Assembly (NCBI RefSeq): GCF_000485595.1 | Contig: NW_014577206.1 | Coordinates: 128,642 to 169,917, forward strand | Source of the DNA: Priapulus caudatus | Taxonomy: Eukaryota > Priapulida > Priapulimorpha > Priapulimorphida > Priapulidae | DNA: 41,276 nucleotides | Direction: 5' to 3' | In this document: piece by piece, positions 11,648-24,711 of the stretch | Numbering within the stretch: the stretch's first letter is position 1 | How the letters are laid out: each line of letters begins with the position of its first letter | Program-made: the position numbers and the translations under genes | Notes under the pieces: model-generated | The model's database searches: none | What the model was told of the DNA's origin: nothing | What the model saw: the letters and a program-made list of their open reading frames with translations, nothing else

Positions 11648-11976
11648 CTATGTAAATGTGTTGTATTCCCAGTGTATATTGTTTTTATACAAATGCTATA
11701 CTGTTTTAATCGAGCATAACCTAATATTTAGCAAAGTTTCACATGTCATAGTGTAACGAGTGGAGCTGTAATGTAATCTGCTAATGTAATCTGTGATTAA
11801 TACGAAATTCATTTAATATCAGCATTTAGATGCAGAGGAACAATGAGAACGTGAAATGAGATGGAAAGGGTAATGATATTTGTCCGGTAAGTTGGTGAAA
11901 CCATAGAGATGGTGAAACAGTAGGGAAGAAGTAATCTTTATATGGTTAGCGTGCGGAAGTCAGCTATCCATGTGTT

Positions 11977-12015
11977 CAAGAGTAGATAATAAACATGTTT
12001 GTTATCTACTCTTGA
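11977..12015. repeat. Perfect 14-bp stem hairpin
   Basis: TCAAGAGTAGATAA at 11977-11990 pairs exactly with TTATCTACTCTTGA at 12002-12015 around an 11-base loop that contains AACATGTT. Confidence 0.85.
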
Positions 12016-12423
12016 TGTGTTGTATATCTATGCACAGGGTGACCAAAACTACTTCCGGTTTATAAAATGTTATATAAATCCATGATAAATCCTACAAATG
12101 TCACGAAAATACAAAAGAAAACTGTCAGGATTATTAACAATAAAATCCAAAATTCTTAATTATTGTTTTTATTGGGATATTAAGTCATTTTCGTGTATCA
12201 TTTAAAGTATAATGATATTTTTCCTATAATTTTACGTATTTTTGAGAAATAATATTATTGTCACGTGACTTCAACATCCCACAATCAAAAACCTTTGTTG
12301 CAAAGATGAACCTCACCATAAACCTAACTAATAGTTGAAGAGATGACAGAATTACCTTGCAATCAGAACGAGATATGATTTTTTAAAGATTTAGTATAAA
12401 TCAGCCAAGTTTGCATAAATTAC

Positions 12424-12668
12424 TGACTTTAAAGCAAAGATCCTATAGTGCCGTAGGATAGATCCTATAAGCAAAGATCCCATATATTGCGGAGTGGCTG
12501 ACTCGAAGACTGTATAGTCAATTCGCCCTCCCTCGCTGTACTTATTTAAAAAACTTGTTGTGATATATGTAAAAATGTAATATACTTGAAAGCGTAAATA
12601 AATTCTAAAATCTAAAAAAATCTAAAATCTATAGTGCCGTTCACTCTACGATCTTTGCTTTAAAGTCA
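12424..12668. mobile_element. Inverted-repeat element upstream of PSMD10
   Basis: TGACTTTAAAGCAAAGATC at 12424-12442 is the exact complement of 12650-12668. CTATAGTGCCGT occurs as an inner direct repeat near both ends. The target duplication is unclear. The element ends about 250 bp before the PSMD10 start. Confidence 0.65.
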
Positions 12669-12733
12669 CGTGACCCCGACCTACCCGGCTACCGATCTGA
12701 CAAGGCTATCACATTATTTTCTTGATCTACACC

Positions 12734-12770
12734 ACTGATCTCTATAATATATTATATTATAGAGATCAGT
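12734..12770. repeat. Perfect 18-bp stem palindrome
   Basis: ACTGATCTCTATAATATA and its exact complement meet with a single central base, about 145 bp upstream of the first PSMD10 ATG. It could be a MITE footprint or a cruciform-forming site. Confidence 0.85.
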
Positions 12771-12915
12771 GATCTACACACCAAGGGCTTTTAGAAAATG
12801 CATGGTAGCATTTGCCCCCAACTTGGTAATGAAATGCTGATTGGCTCATGGACTAGAAGGTAGTGACGAATGAAATGAAATCGTTATTATAAGAAAATGA
12901 AACATTCAACGACAG

Positions 12916-15900
12916 ATGTCGCCACTTGGGGCTATGTCTGAATTGGAGATTTGCAGTTTTGCGTACAAGGGGGAGTTAAATCAATTTAAAAACAAAATAA
13001 TACAAAACAATGAACTGTTAGAGAAAGCCGACCAGGTAAGCAAGTCATTATTCAATGTTACAAACATTGGTGTATACTTCTTTATTGGTTTATGCGGTTA
13101 TAGCGGGTATTATATACACGCTCACTCGACAATATTTACAAAATTGATGCGTCACTGGCCGGCCTCAGCCGCCGTGTTCAAAAGTTTTGAAAGAGGTTCG
13201 TAGACTAGAATTTACAACTTACAAGATGCTAGCATTTATTGTGATTTTCTTTGTTCGCAGTCTGGACGTGTACCTCTTCACTGGGCAGCATGTGGCGGTC
13301 GCACTGCAATCGTGGAATTCCTGTTGAAACAAAACGTGAACATCGATCCCCGGGATGATGTAAGGAAATGCGAAGGCTCCCCAGGGGCGTGTACAGGGGG
13401 GGGGGGTCCAGGGGGTGCCTTTAAACCTTGTGTTCCCCGCTCGCACACGCTACCTATGCAGTCGAGTGTTGGGTTCACTGTAACCGTAGAATGAAGGTTT
13501 GGCCTTTAACCCTTGCATTCCCCGCTCCCACGCACTACTGTATACGTTGTATATTTTGCAGTGGTTTAATTTTCGCGAATTTCGCGAACGCGTCCCCGAC
13601 CACGAAAATAACAACACGCGAATAATTCGTACCGAATAATACCGAATACTGGAATAATTCATAATTCACCGACCGCAAAATTCACCACTCGCGAAATTGT
13701 CCGTCCATTAAAATAGTCGAAAATATCTGTGTGCGAAAAATATGGCTTATACAGTATCCTACCCGCGACGCGCGCAGCCTGTTTGTGACTGCGTCTCTGC
13801 CCTTGTTGTTGCGCACAGAAGCGGGACGTACCGGACTACCTGTGTGGGAAGATCAGCTTCGAGCTGATGAGGAACCCTGTGATCACGCCCAGCGGCATCA
13901 CGTACGACCGGAAAGACATAGAGGAGCATCTACAGGTATATACGCACGTCGCAGGTCGAAGATTTACGACGGGGACATTGTGGAATGTGTGTGTGCGTGC
14001 GTGGGTGATCAAAGATGATGATCAAACTGAAATAATGATTTTAACATTAAGTTAAGAGTCGATCATTATCTTCCAGTGATTCTTAAACCTCTTTAATAGT
14101 TTGATTATTAAGTTCATGATCATTCGGAGATGAATTTAATGATCAATGGCCAAGTTGATAGTAAAATTATTAAGTTAATACTCGAACTCTTAACTTTAAT
14201 GATCTGATTATTAAGTTAATAATCTACTATTAAAGTTAATGATACATTTTTTCCTCCGTGGCCTNNNNNNNNNNNNNNNNNNNNNNNNNGTTTTACATTA
14301 ATTTGTCGCTATAAATCAGTTGTTTGATCTATCTGCAGCTGATTGGTGCGAGGGTGACTTGCAGCAGGGCTTAGAGATGTATACATCGAGGTCAGCGGTA
14401 CAGCTGCGATCTCACACAGAGGGCGGCAGCAGTTTCTCGAAGAGTACGCTCCGCCGCAAGACCGTGGCATAATCAGGCACGCCCGAGAGGGTACCGAAGA
14501 AACGACGCTAAAGCCGATTGGCAGACGATTACGGAAAGGTTCAGTGGCAGGCCGCGTAGCTCTATGGGGGGTTCCTAACGGACGCCCCCCCCCTGACCTG
14601 CGGTCTATGCTCCCGTCGCGTCGGCCGCCCTCGCCCTACACAAATTGCCACATTATAGAAAACGAAACCCCCACCAATATAAAGCTGGCACGGCCTGGGT
14701 TCACGCAGGGTGCAAAACTTAACGTGACGTCTGGAGTCAATACTCCCAGATTTACTGTCAACTCCCATTGACATATGTCAGGAGTCCCGTACTGTGACTT
14801 CTGTAAAAATTCTGCATACTAACTAGTCGTTTCATATAGCACGGCCTCGCGGAATTACCGTATTCCCAGCTAGATTGCCCAAAAGAGATTTGCGGCAGGG
14901 GCAACAGGTGGCAAGCACTGAACCTTAAAAATATAAGCACATGGCGTTATTGTTAAGTATCTTTAATTTTTGAACGGGCTCAGACTGCAGACCACTCTGG
15001 CTGACGGACCCTCTTAGGCAGTGGAGTCCGTAATCCGTGTTCAAGAAGAATGCTACACCCCGGTACCTATGGATATATCCTCCCCTATTCCTTTCAGAGA
15101 AGTTAGTAACGGAGTTCTTTTTTAGTCATGTCGTATCAGGAGCATGTCACATGGTAGTTTGCTTTTGTCCAAGTCCTGTGAATTATTTTTTTTTACAAAT
15201 TTGATGTAGCAAGAATTTCATGCATACTGCCGACATCCATGTTGTTCAGAGATATGCAACTCATAATCTCTTGAAAAATTATAGCAAAATTATTCGTTGA
15301 GTTCGGCTAACACCTATTCTTAATATAAAAAGTACGATAACTTAAAGAAAATAAGTCGGAGATTCTTTACACAGTTTCTCTTATAGATCCAAAAATGTCG
15401 AAAACAGCACACTCGCTTAATTTTACATGAACTTATTTAATGGAGACAACACTTGTACAGTTTGATAATCTATTTTAAGCAATATATATATTTACTACAT
15501 GCATTACTTAACATATAATCGTCGTTTTAAAGTGTCATTTTTTTTGATGAGAATGTCTTTTTCAGTTGATACTACATTAGAACACTATATAAATCACCTT
15601 TTTGAATGTCCAGCTCGGACACACTTGGTAATGGTGAGTATATCTATACGATTGATACATACGCATTCGTAATTCCAACGACACTAAGAGTTGCAGCCAG
15701 AACTGATGGCTGACCAACCACATTGACCTGTTTGTATGTTAATCAAGGTAATCATCGATCGCGTTATCATGTTACCTTAGAAACATTCAAGAACTATTAC
15801 CCTTTTTTTTTTTAGCATCGTGATACGCAGGCCTGCGTTAGTAAATGGTATTAATTATGTACACGATGATAGCTTATAGGCCACCGTCGCATGCCCATTT

Positions 15901-18900
15901 CGTTGTTCACGAGCAGAACGTTGGTACTGGTTTGGAGATAAACAACGCACAACGGAGTGGCGAAGTTTGTTCTCCCTCTATCAACTTCCGGCGTTTCATT
16001 CTACCGGACACGAGCCAGCGATAGCTTCGGACTGGGCAGGTAAACCAACAGGGCCGTTGTTCTCAGAAACAAATTAGTCTTAACATTAGTCTTAGTATTA
16101 ACTTTTTTCTTCTTGGGCCGTCGACAGAAACGCTGCGAAATTACCTGAATGAAAAATCGTAGCAGATTTCCTCTATAACAATACGACACAAAGTGCTGTC
16201 GACGTTCTATGATGACTATTGTTCTCAACATGCCCAGGTTTCATCTCCGTTTGCGGCCCTGCGATGCAGAACAGTTTCTACCTGTTAATGTTGTCAAAAC
16301 TATGTCTAGTCTAATCCAGTGTTGAATTAATTAAACTAGACTACGTAATTGTATTTGCGATTAAATTTTTTTGATAATCGATTTATTTATTTTTCATAAA
16401 TCGCAGGCGCTTAGTCGTGTTAATTGCCTGCAAGACTACGCTTGATTATAACGATCATCGGACATCACTAGATCTGTACGATCATTTCATCAATAGACGT
16501 GGTGTATTTGGCGTGTCTGTGGGTGTGGTGTGGACTAGTGTATTAGTCGAGTGCTTCTTTTCCATTACAGCGGAGTGATACTGGAGTTCCATTCCATTTT
16601 CACGGCCCTGGTTTTGCAGAGGTGATCTTGCGGAGAGAAGGTGGCGCTCTTACGGTTTGCAAAAGTTACGCTTTTTATACATTGAAATGCAGTTGAAAGA
16701 TCATTTGGAATAATCATCTTTCTCTCTCTCACCTGCCCTTTTTTGTTTTATTCAAGCAAAATCAAGAAGCCTAAATAAAAAACAAAATAAAAAAATAAAT
16801 ATAATCGAATATACGCATAAAAAAGTTTACCGTCGGGATAAAGATGATCGTAGATGATACTCAGTAATTTCTCTCACTATGTTTTGAACATATTTGTTTT
16901 GCGGAAGGCGTTTTGAACGCTCCGTCGATCGAATCGTCATTTATTCGAATCTCGCAGCGCTGGTCCTGTATCCGCCCGATCACGTGCCGGCGGGACCCCG
17001 GACAAAGCACGCGCTCCTGGCTTTGAGAGGAGTACCCAAACCTCAGCGAAGACAGCGAAACCCACACTACGAGGCACGCTTCGTCCGGGAGAGGTACGAT
17101 GACGGGCGAACGGGGGGGGGGGTGTCCACGGGCCGGCGAATTCTCCAGATTAAATAAAAATTAATAATTACTGTATGCGCCAATATTTTTTTCGACATAT
17201 TTCCGAATCAGACTGACGGACAATTTTCGCCGAGTGGGTTATAATTCCTCGGTGACGAGCCATTGCAGTTGCCATCCCCTCACTAAATGTGCATGCCTCG
17301 CTCTCTCTCTTACGTGTTTTGACATGTATGTGCACCAGTGTCAAATGTATGTCAGATATAATTGTGACTTATGTGTATACTTCGAAAGAAACTCATGTGC
17401 GACTTATACACGACACGTACTTCAAGTGTGCAAGCGGATTGAATGTCCATCGTAGACGTTATTTTCATACGATTTCTCGATTGAAAAAGAGTATTAACCT
17501 GGCTTAGCGTAGCAGCGTTCTCTTGCTTAAATGACAACGTATATTTGTTTATGTATTGCAGCTGATTTACTTTCCCCGGAGTGGCACGCAGACGCTCAAC
17601 ACACAAACTAGTGTCTCGTCTCACCCCACGTCCTGACTACGGTGGACCCTAGCAAAATATATATTACGACTGAATCATGCAGCTTGAAAGCAATATGGCA
17701 ACTGTTTACTTATGCAGGCAGACCGGCTAAATCTACTAGCCTTATTTTTTGCCTGCACGAATAAAAATTGAATGGAACCTTAGTAACCTGTGCTACGTTG
17801 TACTATAATTTGCTTATTGTTATGTAATGATATTGTCCTTTGTGTTGTTACATTTCAAAACATCCCTTGATGTTAAGTCAATGTGATTTAAAACTTAGCA
17901 CAATGAGAGTTACAAAACAAATTTAGTTGTACAGGACTGTAGAGTTATGTCATGCTTATATTTCATTCCATAAACATGAGTTCATGTATGTGCAGGTCAC
18001 TAAATCTTATATGCAACCTTTACTTATAAACTCACACAAAAATCAATTTCTAATAAATATTACAATAGATACATTACCAACTAGAGCAGTAAATTATTTA
18101 GAGAAATTCGTTTTAGAATAATTTAAAGAAATTTCCTAAATCTAGTACTTTAGCTTAATTATATATATATTGTAATGTACACAATAATAAAACTATGTAT
18201 GAATGTACTTTAGAAAAAAGCTCCAAAATTTTTATATTACGTGTATTTGCGTGGGACTCTGTGACTATAGCTAACGTTTTTGATGTATTGTTATCGATTG
18301 CCGGTTAAAATACTTCCAAATTAATTTCTAGATAATTTCAATTTGTTCACAATAATATGATATGGAGCTCCCATCTAATCGAAAGACAGGCTACGGCAAC
18401 CTGTTTTTAATGTCCGATAATCGACCGTTAAAACAAACGTTTCACTCGTAAAAATTGCTACAGTCACTATTGAGACAACATTCATGGAATGCGGCAGGTG
18501 TCAAACCCTGTTCGTTTTTCAGAACGTAAGACATTTGAAAGAAAACAAACGTGGGTTCACCCCCGTACATAGATCAGCCTCTGTAGAAGCCTCTGTGTGC
18601 ACGAAAACTTACTTGCACCACCAAAGTCCAATTAAGCCGTCCCGACGCGTAATCACGAATGCTGCTATCGCAAAACTAATAATCTGAGGCTCCGTTGTCA
18701 AATACAGAACTAGTTTTAGCATTAGTCTTACAATTAGTCTTTTTTCTCACAGACTTGTTGACAGAAACGTGGTAACGAGTCTCGAGCTTCCCGTACACAG
18801 CGTACAGAGGTCCGGACCACGGAAAAAAGCTAACGTTAAGACAAACGTCAAGGCAATTTTCATTTCTAACCACGGCCCCCCCAGAATTCCCGTATTTCAC

Positions 18901-20059
18901 TAGCCCCAGGGGTATTTACAGATTGCAAACTGCCCGCAACGTCTGCGAATTTCCAGCCCATACACCCTACGCGCCGACGTCAACAATACCGTGGGGGAGG
19001 GAATTGGCGGCGACTGCCGGCCGTTACCGTGGCGACGTGCTGGCCCTCGTAATCGTGCCGGGCAAGCAGACGCTGGCCGACCTTCGGCGCGACCACCGCT
19101 CTGCTTCCCCGCGCGAAGCAGACGCTGGCGACCTCTCGCGCGCACCACGCTCTGCTTCCCCGGCGAAGCAGAACGCTGGCGACCTCTCGGCGCGCCACGC
19201 TCTGCTTCCCCGGCGAAGGCAGACGCTGGCGACCTCTCGGCGCGACCACGCTCTGCTTCCCGGCGAAGCAGACGCGGCGACCTCTCGGCGCGACCACGGT
19301 CTGCTTCCCGGCGATGCAGGGGTCGGAGGTCAGAGGTCGCGCGGGTCCGAGTCGGGGGGGTCAGTAGTCCTCCACCCAGCCGTTCTCGGCGATGAAGATA
19401 TCGAGCACTTCCTTCATGGCGAGGTCTGGAATGAGCTGCTGCTGCGTGAGGTCGGCCCGCGTCACGGGGTCAAAATGTGGCCGACCCGCTGAAATGTCGT
19501 GGCGCCGGGGGTTAAAGTTGCAAAACCCTGCGCTAAATGCATATATATACTACTGTGAGCTTGCATATGTTGCAAAATTCACGGTACAACTCATTTGTAT
19601 TGCTACTTTCATAACATTTCCTCACAAAAATCTAAACGACACTACTTGTCTTGCAAAAGTAGCGCCACAGTGATGTTTACACGTCCGGGACACAGCGAGC
19701 AATCGTTAACAGTTCTTTTTCCTATGATTTAAAACAAGTTATAATTCATTACTATATGTTTGTTCAGTACAGAATTGTGAAATTTGTTTAAATCACATGT
19801 TATCCACATTACTTATGCAAACAGGATACAATATAGTGTTTTCTTTCCAGGAACTATTTGCTCTAGCATACCCCTTCGCTCAACATAATTTATGCGCTGA
19901 ATAACACTGTCGGATCGTTGTATCAAAATCCTCTAGTTCGGAGCACATTTCTGGCTCAGTAAGAACATTTCGTGCTCACAGTAGGTGTATGTAGGATTTT
20001 TGTTGCGAGGTTACGAAATGGGAATTATTATCCTCTAAATTATTAAAATTATAAATAAT

Positions 20060-20112
<53 letters not shown>

Positions 20113-23100
20113 AATATATACACACAATATATATAATTACAAGAGCTAATAAAAAATGTATTATCAGCCTGTTGATTATTAATTATAATTGGTTATTAAT
20201 TATACACGATATTCGCCGACCTAAGCAAAAGCAACAATACCCTATTAACGTCAATCCCCATGTGGTCAGCAGGGAATCCTTACTAGCTTCCCAACGCAAT
20301 ATATATATATATATTATTATATTAATTTATTATTATATATTATACATGCACGCCGCCCACACGCATCGCACACACACATACACCACACACACACCCAGTG
20401 TTGTAAGTCTCGAGGCCGGCCTCGAGAGCGTTTTCTTGGTCTCGGTCTCGGTCTTGGCCTCGGAGTGCAATGACTCGACTCGAGGACTCGCGGTTCGGAG
20501 GCCGGCTCAGGCCACTACATACATAGTACACAACTGTTCATATTGTAACACGCAGTTTTACAATCCGATTTTTCCCTTTTTCCGATTTTTTCCTTAAATC
20601 AAAACTGGACTCCGGTACTCGGACTCGGGTGGTGTGGAACTTCGACTCGGACTCGGGTGGTGTGAACTCGGACTCCGGACTCGCCGTGCGCGGACTCGGA
20701 CCGGACTCAGTGGGTGCGTTGAATCGACTAACAACACTGACTACACACACGGGCACACACACACACATACCACACAGCGCTATGTAAGTTAATGCTCAAA
20801 CTATCAACCTGAAAAGGATCAACTACCAACTTTTATGGTTTAACTCTTAAGTCTGTTTGATCATTATCTTTGATTACTAAGTTAATGCTCAAACCATTAG
20901 AGACACCATATTTATGGAAATATGTGCAAGAATATTTGGAACAACATGCAGAACTACATAATGCAACATTTCAATAAACCGTGTCTCATTCACAACAAAG
21001 TGGATAATATCAGTGCATGAAAGAGAAATAACTAGGGGGGTCCGGGGGGCGTGTATTTTTACCGTACGACTAATTAATGCGTAAAATCGCCACCACACCA
21101 TAGACGGTATTTGGGGGTTCTTGTATATATTATAAGATAGCCGAGTCGGTGTACAGTTAGTGACAGGTTAACTGTGCATTGTCAGGTTAACTTGTGTACT
21201 GTCTTCAGTACATGCGTGGTACGGTAAAAATACACGCGTCGGATGTCCTGGTCGAACGGCAATTCTTGACGATCGATTCCCGCGCTGGCAAACTTTTATT
21301 GTGGTGGAATTTAAACGGGGCGCAACGATTCAAACAGGGGGGGAGTTTTCCCAAACGGGGCGCAACGATTCAAACAGGGGGGAGTTTTCCCAAACGGGGC
21401 GCAACGATTCAAACAGGGGGGAGTTTTCCCAAACGGGGCGCGCGCGCCCCGTTTGCGCAACGTAGGGAGAACCCTGCGTAGGTGTACGCATTGTACTAAA
21501 AGTGAGATACAAATATTTTGAATTTCACGTCAGTCGACTGTCTCACAATGTTTATTTTGTGTATGTGTCACTCATTAAAGTAATTCTCTGGTAAAAGCAA
21601 TTGCTGGCAGCAAATTACTTTCATCCCAACGCATAGATGTCAACTCCCCCCCCCCTCCCAAGTCTCTTTTGAATTTGTGCCCCAACGTGTCCGTGCACAT
21701 TGTTGTCTGTGATGTATCACATTTGTGTCACATCCGTCTCTGTTGTCATTTTCCCCATAGCCTGAAAACCTTATAAACATTAGTCTTCAAAGTCCAAGGG
21801 ACTACATATCGAAGACGGATTTTGTTTTCTCTTCCCGTGCGTCCAGACTAACTGGAGTCCGCTGATGATTGCTTCGTCCGCCGGCTGCCTGGAGATCGTC
21901 GCGGAGCTGATCGCGCGTGGGGCCCAGGTCAACGCCGTCAACACGACGGGACAGGCTGCTCTGCACTACGCTGCTTCCAAGGATAGGTACGAGGTACGCA
22001 CAGAGACGAAGCGGCTGAGCGAGAGGGCCCGCAGTCGGCCCCAGTGTTTCGTAAGCTGGTGAATGCGTAGCCCAAGGGGCGAATGAAATCATTTTGGGGT
22101 GAATGAAACTAGACCAAGAACATAAGGAAATTTAGTCGCTGGTGAAAATGTAATTTTGTGATAAAGATGTCAGGGTGAATGGCACCGAAATAGTTTAAGA
22201 AGCACTGGCTACCCCTCGACAGTCGCTAGCTAGTTTCTCTCTTACCGCCGGTTCTACGTGGACCTTGAACGTGTCCGTGTTTATGTAACATTGACTCGAG
22301 TATCAGGACTCGGTGCTTAATCTTTGTAAGGCAAGTACAATTTCAAGCAAATTCCCGTCGTTTTACAAAGTGATTAGGTTAGTATTCTCGGCAGTAGAGT
22401 GATGCTTGACTCGTACAATATGACAATATGTACAATATACATTACTCTTACTTGAGCAAATATGCTCGTAGCAACGAATAAAAAACCACTTGAACCTCGT
22501 AACTTTTCGAAGCGAAGAGCAGTCACGCAAGAGTCACAACGTTTCGCGACGCGTCTGACGGAGAGAATTTCTCCGTCTTTCAGATCGCAGAGAAGCTGCT
22601 GTTGAGTGGAGCTGACGTGAATGTGGTCGACCAGACGGGCCACACGCCCCTGCACAGGGCCGTGTGCAAGGGCAACACGAAGGTCGTCAAGCTGCTCTTG
22701 CAGTACATATCCAACGTAAACGGCAAGGATGTCGAAGGCAACACGCCACTGTGAGCACGTGTTCGCTTAGATATTCTGAAAAGATGAATCCAAATGCTAC
22801 AGCAAACGTTACCTCTACCCGCGTAGCACCTTCGCTCCATCTAAAGGGATGTACTTCTTCCTGTAGCGGGAGCGAAGCGGATACACGTATGGAAGTATTA
22901 CTTGCCGTAGCATTTGGGTTCTTCTGTTCAGAAAACGCTTCTCATTAAAGCGTAAAACATATACACTATGATGTATAATTTACAGAAATCTGCAGTGAAC
23001 TTGTGTAATTTTGATAATCCGTACAAGTTACTGGTTTCCTAGGCGATTGTTAAATGTGAGTAGATACCATCGAAAGGCCGTCATGCAAATTTCATGTGTC

Positions 23101-24672
23101 ATTTCGTGAACTAATTTATACACACCATCTATGCGGAGTCTAACTTCTGACATTGCGTGATATTTACAGAGCCAATGTGGTATTGTATACATAGTATAGT
23201 GTAGTGTAGCGTAGTGTAGTATAGTGTAGTGTAGTATTGTATAGCATAGCATAGCATTGTATAGTATAGCATAGCATAGCATAGCATAGCATAGCATAGC
23301 ATAGCATAGCATAGCATAGCATAGCATAGCATAGCATAGCACAGCATAGCATAGCATAGCATAGCATTGCATAGCATAGTATTGTATAGTATTGTATAGT
23401 AGTAGTGTGCCTATATATGTAATAGTACGTAGTTTGCCTAATTCTATTGATTTGTCTTCTATAATCTATTTTTGACAGTCACCTGGCATGTCAAGAGGAG
23501 AGAGCAGAGGAAGCTATGCTGCTTGTACAGAGAGGAGCAAGAACAGAACTCCTTAATATGGTATTTATTATAGTGAATAAATAAGGTATATTTAGCAAGA
23601 TTTAATAATGCAACTACACAATGTTGATACAGTGAAACTCGCATAAGTCATCATCGTTTAACTCGTCAATTTGCATAAGTCGTCATGGAAGTCAAAGTCC
23701 CGATTTTCTCTCATAGTAAATCCATTGGAATAGGCCCGCCCAAGTCGTCATTATGTGCAAGTTGTCGCCCTCAGACAGGTCCCATGTAATACAAACAACA
23801 GTAATTTCCCATCTGGAAGTCGTCATCACAAATGCCGATGGCGCAGTGTATGGTCTAGGGGATGTTCGAGCTGGCTGTCGCAGATATGCGCTTATAGGTC
23901 GAACCAACGATCGCCTGTAGATCGCACAACTGAGTTGTTGCTGTGTGCACTGATTGTTTCATTCGCATTGTTTGCTTGGACGCATTGTGTTTTTTTCAAC
24001 TCGCACATCTCCCAGATTCCCCAGTGTATGCAGCCCAATGCAGGGTGCGAGTTCGGAGTCAAATACTCCTTGATTTACTGTCGGACTCCCCGATTTACTG
24101 TCGGACTTCCTGATTTACTGTCGGACTCCCTGATTTACTGTCGGACTCCCTGATTTGACATATGCAGGAGTCCGTGTGCTTCCCTGAAAATTCTGCCATA
24201 CTGTACTAAATAGTTCGTTTCAGAGCACGGCCTCGCAGAATTACCGTATTTTTCCAGCAAGTGTTCCAAGAAAATTTGGCAGACGTGCGCCGCAAATGTC
24301 CTGCAATGTCCAAACGTGTAATCAACAGCGGGTGTTACAGATACCCAGCGTGTGCCACGCTTGCCGCTAGTTCGTGCGATGTACGTGCGTTATGGCCAGC
24401 AGCGGTGTCGATTGATGTACGGGCCCGATTGTTTGACGTCTGCTATGAATGTGGAGCGAACTGACCGTCGTTGTGTGTGGAGCAAGTTTATGACTGCGTA
24501 GGGGTGACGGCCGCCTGCAAGGGGAGCCCTACATATAATTTGACAAAATGACGACTTACGCGTATGTCGTCATTTTCGTAAGTCGGCACATATTATATAT
24601 GCTGGTCCCAAAAGTGTCGACTTATGCGAGTTTTACTGTAGTATTTAAGTATTTTTTGTTCATGATTTTTGT

Positions 24673-24711
<39 letters not shown>

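Larger units (their letters stand above)
9606..12423. other. Rab40-PSMD10 intergenic region
   Basis: Apart from the TTAA-flanked element and a hairpin at 11977-12015, this AT-rich region holds no recognisable gene. The 150-codon minus-strand frame at 11166-11618 has no similarity to a known family and no intron signals. Confidence 0.5.
14564..20780 (-). repeat. Copy A: inverted, indel-rich duplicate of the STUB1 3' end/JMJD8 block
   Basis: From about 14564 to 20320 this is the reverse complement of 27540-33060 (copy B), and over its full length it runs parallel to 33957-40250 (copy C). Differences are mostly single-base insertions and deletions that break every shared exon. It lies in PSMD10 intron 2, starts about 275 bp after the N gap at 14265-14289, and ends in a CA microsatellite where PSMD10-like AAGTTAATGCTCAAAC repeats resume. 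The error type is that of uncorrected long reads, so I read it as gap-fill sequence rather than a native duplication. Confidence 0.85.

Noticed and set aside
14339-14470. Possible missing STUB1 or JMJD8 exon ([11 protein letters not shown] in one frame)
   Set aside because: JMJD8's corresponding exon is already found at 31627-31746, and no frame matches the STUB1 helical hairpin even allowing indels.
18900-19492. Long frames on both strands in the GC-rich part of copy A
   Set aside because: They come from the STUB1 3' minisatellite and the reverse side of the STUB1 terminal exon; the same occurs at 28412-28754 and 38225-38911.
23028-23377. Frames reading [11 protein letters not shown]
   Set aside because: Translation of the (ATAGC)n satellite.
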